NCBI RefSeq assembly: GCF_029846175.1
Contig: NZ_JARWAC010000033.1
Location: 1-64,000, forward strand
Direction: 5' to 3'
Origin: Sphaerisporangium sp. TRM90804
Lineage (GTDB): Bacteria; Actinomycetota; Actinomycetes; Streptosporangiales; Streptosporangiaceae
Length of the DNA: 64,000 nt
A program made the translations under genes and the position numbers. The notes below the pieces were generated by a model. The model did not search any database and was not told the DNA's origin. It saw only the letters and a program-made list of their open reading frames with translations. Positions 9,001 to 17,754 of this stretch are shown piece by piece (positions within the stretch are counted from its first letter, which is position 1; each line of letters begins with the position of its first letter).

Positions 9001-10793
9001 CGCGATGCGACGCGTTGGAACAACTCGTGCGCACCCCCGCGGGGCAGACCTCGGAACCGATCGACATCGCCCGACGCGACGAGACGGTCTACTGGCACGA
9101 TCGCGGCGATGACCTGGCTCTGCTGCGGGAGCTGAATCCTCTGCTGAAGCTCGGTCTCTCGGAGGAGCGCTGTCGTGAGGTGCTCCGACACCGGGAGGAC
9201 GTCCAGCGAGACCGGCAGATCGTGCGGGTTCGCGAGCTGCCGGACGTCTGTGACAAGTTGGTGGCCATGCTCGGGGGCGACGCCCTCCGCGAGAGGCTCC
9301 CCTTCGGTCTGGTCGACGCCGTCGAGGCGGAGGAAGGCCCGGTCGACGATCAGACCATCGCGGGACTGGCACTGGCCGTGTACGGCCCCGGTGTCCTGCG
9401 GGAGTTCCGGCAAGAGCTGGAGGACCGGGGCTTTCCCGTGCCGACCCAGCTGGCCGGCAGCCATCAGGCGAAGGCATTCGTATCCGATCTCGGTTTCCCG
9501 GCCGAATACGCGGGCTTTCGGCAGCCCGGTCTCGAGCCGGTGCTGACGGTCCATGGGCCGGTGGACTTCCCGCCCCTGCACGAGTACCAGGAGCTCATGG
9601 TCGGACGGATCTTGGAGGTCCTCCAGAGCCGACCTGCTCAGCGTGGGATGCTCAGCCTGCCCACCGGCGCGGGCAAGACGCGAGTCGCCGTGGACGCGGT
9701 CATCCGCCGGCTGAGATCGCTCCCGCCTGATGCGACGTCCACTCCGATTCTCTGGGTGGCGCAGACGGAGGAGCTCTGCGAACAGGCCGTACAGACCTGG
9801 CAGCTGGTGTGGCGAAACACCGGCCCGGCTCGACGGCTCACGATCAGCAGGCTGTGGAACGTGAACGAGGCCGACCCGGTGGAGGACGGGTACCACCTCG
9901 TCATCACCACCGACGCGAAACTGGAGAGGGTCATCGAGGCCGAGAGCTATGCGTGGCTTCGCGAAGCGCAGGCGGTCGTCATCGACGAAGCGCACGCGTC
10001 GATCAGTCCCCGGTACACCCGGGTCCTGGCCGCCCTGGGCCTGACACCTCATCGCTCACGATGCCCGCTCATCGGACTGAGTGCGACGCCCTTTCGAGGG
10101 ACGAGCACAGAGGAGACGGACCGCCTCGCCGCTCGCTACGGAAGAAACCGGCTCGACCATCACCGCGACGGCAGAGGGATCCTCGGTGAGAACCCATACC
10201 GCCACCTGCAGGAACTCGGCGTACTGGCCGAGGTCAGGCATGAGGAGCTTCCCGGCGTCACGCTGGACCTGAACCGCCGGGAGCGGGATGCCCTCGAACA
10301 GATGCGCCGCCTGCCCGCGTCAGCCGAGGAGCGTCTGGGCCACGACACCGTCCGTAACCGCATCTTGGTCGACAAGATCCAGGCGTTGCCGGACGACTGG
10401 CCGGTGCTGCTCTTCGCCGCCTCGGTCAATCACGCCCAGACCATGGCTGCGCTCCTCACCCGCCGGGGAATCTCCGCAGCCGCGGTGTCGAGCGATTCTG
10501 ACCTGGGTCAGCGCCGACACGCGATCGAGCAGTTCAGGCAAGGTAAGACTCGCGTTCTGGCAAATTACGGCGTCCTGTCGCAGGGGTTCGACGCGCCCGC
10601 CACCCGGGCCGTGATCGTCGCCCGCCCCACGTACAGCCCCAACGTCTACCAGCAGATGATCGGCCGAGGCCTTCGGGGGCCCAGGAACGGCGGCAAAGAG
10701 GAGTGCCTCATCGTCAATGTGGCCGACAACATCGCTCAGTACGGCGAGGAGCTCGCGTTCCGTCAGTTCGAGTACCTGTGGAAGAACCGATGA
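6087..10793 (+). CDS. Sacsin/Hsp90-type ATPase fused to a DEAH-box SF2 helicase
   Basis: A 1568-residue protein of the defence island. The N-terminus is a GHKL (sacsin-like HATPase) domain with the asparagine-containing motif ELIQNGADEM (about residues 65-75) and the glycine-rich GRFGLGFKS (from residue 123). A middle region of about 1000 residues has no domain I recognise and resembles the linker of sacsin-helicase proteins. The C-terminal superfamily-2 helicase has LPTGAGKT (Lys1197), DEAH (1300-1303), SATPFRG (about 1331) and QMIGRGLRG (about 1525). GTG 6087 is chosen, with GAGGGAG about 10 bases upstream. Its stop overlaps the next start as ATGA, so the helicase is coupled to the UvrD-like protein. 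The architecture suggests a nucleotide-gated DNA sensor or translocase; the target is unknown. Confidence 0.85.
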   Translation: MVDSSGAGHAGLSGWAGAESAVSQVVLEQSQRCIQSYQANPSLIEEHANIERSVTEGGYGHRQLFELIQNGADEMQGASDGRIHVVLTPNTLYCANRGRPVTPQGAETILASHLSRKRGAEIGRFGLGFKSVLSISDRPQFFSHSGSFGWSAEESRVRIRERVPGEGPTPVLRLAHLLDAQRERDSDETLDELMSWATTVVKLPLTGEEHSIRLATDLRKFPAVFVVFSPHAAHVTLEERREEVWYKEITIRGNSNRRWLHVVENGRDGTPEEWAIFETRYHPSDDAWKDAGEYRNRLEVPLAWAVPVTGKQEIGEFWAFFPTTYKTTLRGVLNAPWKTNEDRQHLLQNNAFNTALIEQAARLIVSALPALSTPDDPAHPLSLITARGREPRNWADDMLTERVYDEAARSPSLPDQTGCYRNPDELKIHPRAPRATDDRWKAWVERWAGYPGRPIDWCHHSVEETTPRSRADRIMELAGSRPSSLREWLEALVSDGTAEASAIALSIVAEMVDEAHPFASEAVEAAVLRTSNGRLVPPQGKSVFRRTSMDLSTEETVYVDPELENDPATSRFLDILGIREADAFGRLAAAVEEGFASYSDRDWERFWLLARQTGATRAVEHLTRRGVKPNLRVRTRKGCYKPLEECLLPGAVIPSGSPDDEDFVVDDDFHLGDVEMLHSLGMSDGPRLDMDPRSAPWFEDYRSRMIDRYYAVLPPGARRPQQGKIVVDGAEPAGPLGLLRDLTPSARSRFIQNIPVEGLVTEWTVHAQTRPDDLPLSVPSPLVWVLEQTGRLATSMGLRPVRECVGPGLAEYSRVLPVADLDPKLTRALRLPDTLEAIKGSLWLSLLKEADESESHVELGMLYAVAATQLSAPSTIRCRRGEDWVSCPPSDAVATSYPDQYRRLQVNDVPVILVPDTDDAARLISEWGMKAFDEVYVTELRATSQGRPTPLEDVFPQLKFEPRRPLRGLFLARCDALEQLVRTPAGQTSEPIDIARRDETVYWHDRGDDLALLRELNPLLKLGLSEERCREVLRHREDVQRDRQIVRVRELPDVCDKLVAMLGGDALRERLPFGLVDAVEAEEGPVDDQTIAGLALAVYGPGVLREFRQELEDRGFPVPTQLAGSHQAKAFVSDLGFPAEYAGFRQPGLEPVLTVHGPVDFPPLHEYQELMVGRILEVLQSRPAQRGMLSLPTGAGKTRVAVDAVIRRLRSLPPDATSTPILWVAQTEELCEQAVQTWQLVWRNTGPARRLTISRLWNVNEADPVEDGYHLVITTDAKLERVIEAESYAWLREAQAVVIDEAHASISPRYTRVLAALGLTPHRSRCPLIGLSATPFRGTSTEETDRLAARYGRNRLDHHRDGRGILGENPYRHLQELGVLAEVRHEELPGVTLDLNRRERDALEQMRRLPASAEERLGHDTVRNRILVDKIQALPDDWPVLLFAASVNHAQTMAALLTRRGISAAAVSSDSDLGQRRHAIEQFRQGKTRVLANYGVLSQGFDAPATRAVIVARPTYSPNVYQQMIGRGLRGPRNGGKEECLIVNVADNIAQYGEELAFRQFEYLWKNR

Positions 10794-12604
10794 CGAACCT
10801 GGTCCAGTTGACGGAGGAACAGGAACGGCTCGTCGAAGAGCCGGCGACGGCCCGCCTGTTGGTGACGGCGGCGGCCGGTACCGGAAAGACGCTCTCGTTG
10901 ATCCGGCGCCTCGTCCATCTCATCGAGGAGGAGGGGCTCGATCCCGCTGACCTACTGGTACTGAGCTTCTCTCGCGCGGCGGTGCGCGAGGTGCGGAACC
11001 GACTCCTCGAGCACGGAACCGCCGCCGCACAGGTCGAAGTACGGACGTTCGACTCGTACGCCACGTGGGTCCTGTCCGAGGTCGCACCCGACGGTCCATG
11101 GCGACGTCAGAGCTTCGACGGACGGATCCGCGAGGCTACCAGAGCGATCAAGGAGAATCCGGACGCCCAGGAGCTTCTCGGCGAGACACGACATCTCGTC
11201 GTGGACGAGGTGCAGGATCTGGTGGGCGACCGCGCCGAACTCGTGAAGGCTCTCCTGGAGACCGACCTCGAGGGGTTCACACTCCTGGGTGATCCCGCTC
11301 AAGGCATCTACGGCTTCCAACTGGACGACCCTCGGGAGCGCCTGGCAGGCGCGGCACGACTCTATGAATGGGTGCGTGACCGATTCCGCGACGATCTCGT
11401 CGAGGCTTCGTTGTCGGACAACTTCCGTGCCCGCGAGCCCGAAGCGATGGTCGCCCTCTCCTTCGGCACCGCCCTCGGCGCGGTGGACGCCGCCTTCGGC
11501 GACATTCAGCGTGACCTGCGCACCACGCTCCTGGCCGGCGACTCCCTCGGCACACTCGACCAGGCCGTACCCGTCTTGTCTCGTCTGGCCGTACCGACCG
11601 CGTTGCTGTGCCGAGCGAACGACGAGGCGCTTCTGATCTCTCGGCGGCTTCACGCGCTCGGCGTACGACATCGCCTGCAGCGAGCCGCCCAGGATCGAGT
11701 GATTCCCGTATGGGTGGCCGCGCTCTTTCGCGAACTCGACTCCAAACAGCCGACGAAAGCCGCCGTCATGGACGTCCTTTATAGGGCCGGCGCCGACGCC
11801 GAGGAAGCCTGGAACCTCCTGCGGCGCATGGACCGGAACCGACGCGGTGAGGTGCTCGACCTCACGGCCGTTCGCAGACGGCTGGTCCGCGCAGACCTCC
11901 CCGACGAACTCACGCAGCCGTCTCCGGAGTTGCTGGTCGTCTCGACGATCCACCGCGTCAAGGGGTTGGAGTTCGATCAAGTCGTCGTCGTCGACCCCGG
12001 TGACGCGCCGGACGACGATCCCATCGAACGGGCCGAGCGGGCCCGGCTGATGTATGTGGCGATGACCCGACCCCGAGACCTGCTGATCCACGTGAAGTCG
12101 GTGGACAGGCTCTCCTCGGGTCATCTCAGGAAGCAGAGTGACGGACGCTGGGCCGAGCTGGGTTTCCAGGCGGGACGTCGATTCGGCGTGGAGGTCCGTG
12201 CCGAAGACGTGAACCGGGAAGAACCTGCGGGCACAGCCGGATTTCGGGAGGATCCAGAAAAGGTCCAGCGGTACCTGGCGAGCAAGGTGAGAAGCGGTGA
12301 TGCGGTCACCCTCACCCGACTTCCGCAATCCTCATCGGCAGAGCCCCTCATGTACGTCGTGCGGCATGAGGGCAACGGCATCGGCGTGACGACCGATTCC
12401 TTCGCCGGAGCACTGCGGACGCTTCTGCCCGGTCGCGACCGAAGGTTCCCCCCCGGCATCGGAGACCTTCGGGTCGACTGTGTGGAGACCGTCGTCGGCC
12501 GCGAGGCCGCCGGCGTCAACGCCGGTCTCGGCTGGTCGGGCGTGTGGTTGCGACCTCGGGTCATGGGATTAGGCCGTTTCACCTGGGATGGGGAGCTAGC
12601 GTGA
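10790..12604 (+). CDS. UvrD/Rep-like superfamily 1 helicase
   Basis: 604 residues with SF1A motifs: Walker A AAAGTGKT (about 27-34), motif II DEVQD (about 138), motif III GDPAQGIYGFQ (about 167), motif V IHRVKGLEF (about 386) and motif VI YVAMTRPRDL (about 421). Predicted 3'-5' ATP-driven unwinding or translocation on single-stranded DNA. The final 150 residues form a beta-rich extension with no recognised motif; no PD-(D/E)XK nuclease signature is visible. The ATG overlaps the preceding stop (ATGA) and the stop overlaps the DrmA start (GTGA), so it belongs to the same translationally coupled operon. UvrD-type helicases are not part of the canonical DISARM core, which makes this member notable. 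Confidence 0.88.
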   Translation: MTNLVQLTEEQERLVEEPATARLLVTAAAGTGKTLSLIRRLVHLIEEEGLDPADLLVLSFSRAAVREVRNRLLEHGTAAAQVEVRTFDSYATWVLSEVAPDGPWRRQSFDGRIREATRAIKENPDAQELLGETRHLVVDEVQDLVGDRAELVKALLETDLEGFTLLGDPAQGIYGFQLDDPRERLAGAARLYEWVRDRFRDDLVEASLSDNFRAREPEAMVALSFGTALGAVDAAFGDIQRDLRTTLLAGDSLGTLDQAVPVLSRLAVPTALLCRANDEALLISRRLHALGVRHRLQRAAQDRVIPVWVAALFRELDSKQPTKAAVMDVLYRAGADAEEAWNLLRRMDRNRRGEVLDLTAVRRRLVRADLPDELTQPSPELLVVSTIHRVKGLEFDQVVVVDPGDAPDDDPIERAERARLMYVAMTRPRDLLIHVKSVDRLSSGHLRKQSDGRWAELGFQAGRRFGVEVRAEDVNREEPAGTAGFREDPEKVQRYLASKVRSGDAVTLTRLPQSSSAEPLMYVVRHEGNGIGVTTDSFAGALRTLLPGRDRRFPPGIGDLRVDCVETVVGREAAGVNAGLGWSGVWLRPRVMGLGRFTWDGELA

Positions 12605-15600
12605 GTTTCGGTAAGCACTACGCGTTCCGCGACGAACTGGTCGCTCAGCTGGAACGCGACCTGGTCGGTCCCGCGGGCTCGTCCGAAGAGACGATCACCG
12701 ACCCGCCGATCACGAAGTACGCGGCGGGCATCCTCTTCCCACAGTCCCATGATCGCGTGGCCGACGCCAACGCCCCGGACGAGGAGCCGGAGGACAGACA
12801 CCCTGGTGATATCCCGGACCCCGCCGTGACCATGGCCAACGTCCGTTATCCCTCCTCCATGGGGATGACCTTCTCCGTCGACCTCACCATTGCAGACGCG
12901 ATCGTCGTCGAGGTGGAGGCCGCACAGTATCTGCCTGAGGCCGTCACCGAAGGGCGGCGCAGCCGGACCAGCGCGGTCGCCGTCGAGACCTGGCGACGCC
13001 AGGCCATCGCGATGGTCCCCATCACCGTCGAGGTCGCAGTACCCGATCAGGATCGGATAGCGCTCACTGACGGCCTGCAGCTGTTCTATCGAGTACGTGC
13101 AGCCGACGCCGACGGGATATCGGCCGTCACCCTGGCCCTTCTGAACGAATTCCAGTCATCAGAGGACACCGACCGTGACGCGATGGCGTTCTTCCAGCCA
13201 CGCATCACGGTCAAGGGTGTGGATGGATCGGCCCCCTTCGTGGAGCGTCCGTCAGTCGGTTCCGCCGATACAGACGAGGAGCTCAACTCCTACCGGCTGC
13301 TCTATCGGCACGCGCCCGCCTTCGCCACAGGTCACGGCTGCGCGGTCGAGTGGGAGCCGATCGAGGTAGAGATCAACGACGTGGAGGCGACGCCGTCCGT
13401 CAGCTGGATCCGAACGACGTTCGTCCCTACTCATGATCTTCGATTGGCCGACTCCAATCCGGCGATCGACGTAGGCCGACTCGGGATGCATCATCTGGCC
13501 ACGGCATCCGACGGCGAGATCGTATCGGCGCTCAGGGCACTCACCTCGGGCTACCGGGAGTGGATCGCACTGAGAAGGGAGCAGATTCAGCGCATCATCG
13601 TCCCCAGCGCGCGAAGAACCGCAGTCGAACATCTCGCCAGGTGTGATACGGCCTGCGATCGTATGGAGGCGGGAATCGACCTGCTGGCAGACCCCGCCGA
13701 CCCGGCGCCCATGGAGGCGTTCCGGCTCGCGAATCGAGCCATGGCCATGCAGCGCGCCCGAACCGAGTGGTTGAGATCACCTGATCGAGAATCCACGGTT
13801 CCGGATGAGACCGCGGGCGTCTGGCGACCGTTTCAGATCGCCTTCGTGCTCATCTCTCTACGCGGCCTATCCGATCGAGAATCCGACGATCGCGCCGTCG
13901 CGGATGTGCTGTGGTTCCCGACCGGCGGCGGCAAGACCGAGGCATATCTCGGCCTGATCGCCTTCTCCACCTTCCTGAGGCGGCTCCGCGACCCGCGCGA
14001 CGGCGGCGGGGTGACCGTACTCATGCGCTACACGCTCCGCCTGCTGACGGTTCAGCAGTTCGAACGCGCCGCTCTCCTGGTGTGTTGCATGGAGAGACTG
14101 CGCCAAGCTCAGGCCGGCGCGCTCGGCCGGACCGAGATCTCCATCGGCATGTGGGTAGGACGTGGATCCACGCCGAACACCCTGGACGAGGCCAAGCGCT
14201 CACTACGCAAGCTGGCCAAGGGGGAAGAGGTCCAGGAGGAGAATCCGGTCCAGATCCGGGCCTGCTGCTGGTGCGGAACGGCTCTCGACCACTACAACTA
14301 CAAGATCCACGGTGACCGACTGGTCATAGCCTGCGAGGCGGCGGCCTGCGACTTCGCAAGCGGGCTTCCCGTCCACGTGGTCGACGAGACCATCTATTCC
14401 GTCCGCCCCACCTTGGTCATCGCCACCTCCGACAAGCTCGCCGGGCTTCCCTGGAAACCCGACGTCGGCAAACTCTTCAACTACTTCAGCCCCGAGCCCC
14501 CGCCCGAGCTGATCATTCAGGACGAGCTTCACCTCATCTCCGGCCCGTTGGGGACCTTGGCCGGACTCTACGAGACGGCCGTCGATCTGATCGGCGAGCG
14601 GCCCAAAGTGGTGGCGTCGACGGCCACCATCCGCAGAGCCGTACACCAGGGACGCGCCCTGTTCGACCGGCGGGTGGAACAGTTCCCACCGCCGGGGTTG
14701 GATGCCCGCGACTCCTACTTCTCCATCGAGACGCCGCCGTCCAGGAAGGCCAGCAGACGTTATGTGGGCCTGATGGCACCTGCGATCAGCCAGACGAGCC
14801 TCATGGTGCGAACGTACGCGGCACTCCTCCACCATGCCCAGGCGATCGAAGGAGACGACGCGGTCCGCGATGCGTACTGGACTCTGCTGGGGTACTTCAA
14901 CAGCCTGCGACTCCTCGGCGGCGCCAAACTGCAGGTCCAGGACGACGTCAACGACCGTCTCGACCTCCTGAGCGAGAGCCTGAGGCAGAAGAGACGCGAC
15001 ATCGGCCGCGAGATCGAACTCACCAGCCGCGAACCGTCCAGCGCCATCCCCGGGCACCTTCAGGACATGGCCATCCCTCTCCCGGATGCGCTGGGCGTGA
15101 TCCTCGCCACGAACATGGTCTCCGTCGGCGTCGACGTGGACCGACTAGGTCTCATGGTCGTGATGGGGCAGCCCCAGTCCACCTCCGAGTACATCCAGGC
15201 GACCAGCCGTGTAGGTCGGAAATGGCCGGGGCTCGTGGTCACGTTGTTCAACGCGGCCCGATCCAGAGACCGCTCGCATTACGAGAACTTCACCACCTAC
15301 CACTCAGCTCTGTACCGGCAGGTGGAGGCCACCAGCGTGACGCCCTTCTCTGCGAGGGCGCGAGATCGCGGGCTGCATGCCGCCATCGTCGGACTTGCTC
15401 GGGTGATGATCGACGTGGCTCGTCCGAAAGAGGGCGCCGCGTCAATCGCGGAGTTCGAGAACGAACTCCGTGCCATCTGCGACCAGGTGTTGGCCCGCGT
15501 GGAGAGAGTGGCCGGACGGGCTGAACGGGACATGACCGGCAAACAGATCGACGAGATCATCCAACAGTGGCGAGATGCCGCTGAGGCGAATCCGGCACTC

Positions 15601-15753
15601 GTATACGGCACCTACCGACAGACGGGTCTCCTGGTCGATGCGGGCCGCTACGACGAGTCGGATGATGAGATGAGTAATTCTTTCGCAACTCTATGGAGTC
15701 TGCGCGACGTCGACGTGGAGTCCACCATCTACCTGGACAGGGGAGCCCGGTGA
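12601..15753 (+). CDS. drmA: DISARM helicase DrmA
   Basis: 1050 residues. The DrmA hallmark is the helicase block WFPTGGGKTEAYLG (Lys445) followed by MRYTLRLLTVQQF, then DELH in motif II (641-644), STATIRR (about 674) and the C-terminal QATSRVGR motif (about 860). A cysteine pair CCWCG and a second Cys pair (about 556-580) suggest a zinc ribbon between the motor lobes. In DISARM, DrmA and DrmB act together on incoming DNA. GTG 12601 has GGGGAG 6 bases upstream and overlaps the UvrD-like stop. Length and motif order match the family, and the DUF1998 gene directly behind it confirms the pairing. Confidence 0.9.
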   Translation: MSFGKHYAFRDELVAQLERDLVGPAGSSEETITDPPITKYAAGILFPQSHDRVADANAPDEEPEDRHPGDIPDPAVTMANVRYPSSMGMTFSVDLTIADAIVVEVEAAQYLPEAVTEGRRSRTSAVAVETWRRQAIAMVPITVEVAVPDQDRIALTDGLQLFYRVRAADADGISAVTLALLNEFQSSEDTDRDAMAFFQPRITVKGVDGSAPFVERPSVGSADTDEELNSYRLLYRHAPAFATGHGCAVEWEPIEVEINDVEATPSVSWIRTTFVPTHDLRLADSNPAIDVGRLGMHHLATASDGEIVSALRALTSGYREWIALRREQIQRIIVPSARRTAVEHLARCDTACDRMEAGIDLLADPADPAPMEAFRLANRAMAMQRARTEWLRSPDRESTVPDETAGVWRPFQIAFVLISLRGLSDRESDDRAVADVLWFPTGGGKTEAYLGLIAFSTFLRRLRDPRDGGGVTVLMRYTLRLLTVQQFERAALLVCCMERLRQAQAGALGRTEISIGMWVGRGSTPNTLDEAKRSLRKLAKGEEVQEENPVQIRACCWCGTALDHYNYKIHGDRLVIACEAAACDFASGLPVHVVDETIYSVRPTLVIATSDKLAGLPWKPDVGKLFNYFSPEPPPELIIQDELHLISGPLGTLAGLYETAVDLIGERPKVVASTATIRRAVHQGRALFDRRVEQFPPPGLDARDSYFSIETPPSRKASRRYVGLMAPAISQTSLMVRTYAALLHHAQAIEGDDAVRDAYWTLLGYFNSLRLLGGAKLQVQDDVNDRLDLLSESLRQKRRDIGREIELTSREPSSAIPGHLQDMAIPLPDALGVILATNMVSVGVDVDRLGLMVVMGQPQSTSEYIQATSRVGRKWPGLVVTLFNAARSRDRSHYENFTTYHSALYRQVEATSVTPFSARARDRGLHAAIVGLARVMIDVARPKEGAASIAEFENELRAICDQVLARVERVAGRAERDMTGKQIDEIIQQWRDAAEANPALVYGTYRQTGLLVDAGRYDESDDEMSNSFATLWSLRDVDVESTIYLDRGAR

Positions 15754-17510
15754 AGGGGAAGCCCATCGGTGGCGTAAGGCGCGCCCAGCTCATCACCACA
15801 TACGGAGTGGGCTCGCTGATCGCCGTCGGCAGCGAATCGTTCATGGTCGCGGGACTTGATCGTTGGTCTGAACTGGGTCCTTACGATCACACCATCCACG
15901 AGCGCCGGCTCGAGAAGGAACTCGGCGTTCAGTGCTTCCGCCTCCCGCCCGCTTCCGACAGCGACAAGTACGGAGACATTCCCGTCATCCGCTTCCCGGA
16001 CGTCCAGTCGTGTCCAGGATGCAACCGCCTCGCGAAAACACGGTTCTTCGGGGCTGCCAGGAGCCCGGCCAAGTGCAGGGAATGCGACCGTGAGCTGGTG
16101 CCATCCAGGTTCGTCGTCTGCTGCGCCGCAGGTCACATAGACGACTTCCCTTATTTTCGTTGGCTCCACAAAGGCGGCGACTCCCCCGGATCCGACAAGC
16201 ACGACTTGAAGCTCAAGGCGACGGGTCGCAGCGCGTCGTTGGGAGACATCGAGATCTCGTGCTCCTGCGGTGTACGACCCGTCACCATGGAGGGTGCCCT
16301 TCGCAAGGGGGCTCTGAAGGGCATCAGCTCCTGTACGGGAAGACGTCCCTGGTTGGGCGATGCGTCTGAAGAGTGCGAAGAACCTCCACGAGCGATGCAG
16401 CGCGGCGCATCGGGCGTCTGGTTCTCCGACGTGCGTTCCGCCCTCTCCATCCCCCCGTGGTCCGAAGGCGTCCAGAAGCTGGTGGAGCGAGACTGGAGGT
16501 CGCTGCGAAAGGCACACGACCTTCGAGGTCGTATCGAGGAGATGGGTCTGGCGAACCGCCAGTTCAGCATCGACGAGATCATCCAAGCCGTCGAGAGACG
16601 CCGCCAAGACGAGGCCGGCCATACGGACACCTCAGAGGCGGCGTTGAAGTTCGACGAGTATCAGGCGTTGACCAGACCGACCGAAGAGAGATCACGAGAC
16701 CAGGACTTCGTCTGTGTTCCCTGGGAGGACGACGCGATCACCTCGGAGCTCGCCATCGATCAGGTGATGCGGGTCAAGCGGCTACGTGAGGTCCGGGTTC
16801 TCAAGAGCTTCACCCGCCTTGCGGCGCCCAGCTCGATCAACCCGAACCAGCGGGCCCCGCTATACGCCGCGGAGAAGCCCGACTGGCTCCCCGCGATCGA
16901 GGTCATCGGCGAAGGAGTGTTCCTCCGGCTGGATGGTTCTCGGCTGACGGAATGGGAATCAAGGGCAGACGTCCAGGCCCGCGTCGTCCCGATCGACGCC
17001 GCCTACCGAGAACGCTTCGCCCGATTCGGTCTGACCCCGGACAGGGATGTCACACCGCGCCTGGTCATGATCCACACCCTGGCTCACGCGATCATCAATG
17101 AGTGGAGCCTCGACTCCGGATACCCGGCGGCGTCTTTGCGCGAACGGCTCTACGTGTCGGATGGGATGGCCGGCTTCCTGATCTACACGGCCACCAGCGA
17201 CTCCGCCGGCAGCCTCGGCGGAATCATCGCCCAAGTGGAATCCGGCAACCTCCTCACATCCATCCATGTGGCCATGGATCGCGTGTCCTGGTGTTCGGCG
17301 GACCCTCTGTGTGTCGAGTCGGACATGAGCGGGACCGAGAACCTCAACCGCGCCGCGTGTCACGCCTGTGTCCTGCTGCCCGAGACAAGCTGCGAGGAGT
17401 TCAACACCCTCCTCGACAGGGCCCTCCTGATCGGCACACCGGATCAACCTGATCTGGGCTTCTTCGCGCACTTGGCCGGTGGAGTCCGCCCACACGAATC
17501 CGTGTCCTAG
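15750..17510 (+). CDS. drmB: DISARM protein DrmB (DUF1998)
   Basis: 586 residues. The N-terminus has the family opening (GGVRRAQLITTYGVGSL). A zinc-binding region follows (CPGC about residue 87, CREC about 109, CCAAGH about 122). The C-terminal DUF1998 domain (about 430-565) contains HTLAHAIINEWSLDSGYP and the cysteine cluster CSADPLC, CHACVLLPETSCE. DrmB partners DrmA, the complex being thought to load on foreign DNA. GTG 15750 overlaps the drmA stop (GTGA) and has GGGGAG upstream. This is the last gene of the coupled block. No drmC-like gene (HxKxxxxD phospholipase-D motif) follows. Confidence 0.9.
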   Translation: MKGKPIGGVRRAQLITTYGVGSLIAVGSESFMVAGLDRWSELGPYDHTIHERRLEKELGVQCFRLPPASDSDKYGDIPVIRFPDVQSCPGCNRLAKTRFFGAARSPAKCRECDRELVPSRFVVCCAAGHIDDFPYFRWLHKGGDSPGSDKHDLKLKATGRSASLGDIEISCSCGVRPVTMEGALRKGALKGISSCTGRRPWLGDASEECEEPPRAMQRGASGVWFSDVRSALSIPPWSEGVQKLVERDWRSLRKAHDLRGRIEEMGLANRQFSIDEIIQAVERRRQDEAGHTDTSEAALKFDEYQALTRPTEERSRDQDFVCVPWEDDAITSELAIDQVMRVKRLREVRVLKSFTRLAAPSSINPNQRAPLYAAEKPDWLPAIEVIGEGVFLRLDGSRLTEWESRADVQARVVPIDAAYRERFARFGLTPDRDVTPRLVMIHTLAHAIINEWSLDSGYPAASLRERLYVSDGMAGFLIYTATSDSAGSLGGIIAQVESGNLLTSIHVAMDRVSWCSADPLCVESDMSGTENLNRAACHACVLLPETSCEEFNTLLDRALLIGTPDQPDLGFFAHLAGGVRPHESVS

Positions 17511-17639
17511 TACGCGGCCACTCTGGACGGGTGTGGCGAGCTTCGCGCAAGAATGCGCAGATGACGGGCCCATCAGACCTGACCGCCGCGCCCCCTACGC
17601 CACCCCTACCGGGTTGAAAACCAGTTGGACCGAAGGGGA

Positions 17640-17745
17640 TCATTCATAGAAGGTGAAACCCTGCTTGATGACTCGGTCATCGCGGAACATGAGCACGACA
17701 TTCTCTGTCAGCGACCAGCGGCAGGCCACCACACCGCCGCGAAGG
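17640..17745 (-). pseudogene. Possible C-terminal remnant of a small NTF2/SnoaL-like protein
   Basis: Reading leftward, about 32 codons before a TGA at 17640 give a protein-like end with the pattern WSLTENVVLMFRDDRVI, reminiscent of the last strands of NTF2/SnoaL-type proteins. Upstream of it the frame enters the FAD oxidoreductase gene, where it is only a shadow, and there is no start. It would be a truncated relic left when the oxidoreductase gene arrived, or chance. No database comparison was possible. Confidence 0.3.
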
Positions 17746-17754
17746 AGTTTCCTT

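Noticed and set aside
3252-17510. Druantia type II or III (DUF1998 plus cytosine methylase)
   Set aside because: In Druantia the helicase and DUF1998 are in one giant DruE protein. Here they are two proteins with DrmA and DrmB features.
3252-17510. BREX or Zorya system
   Set aside because: No PglZ, BrxL, BrxC, ZorA or ZorB motifs are visible.
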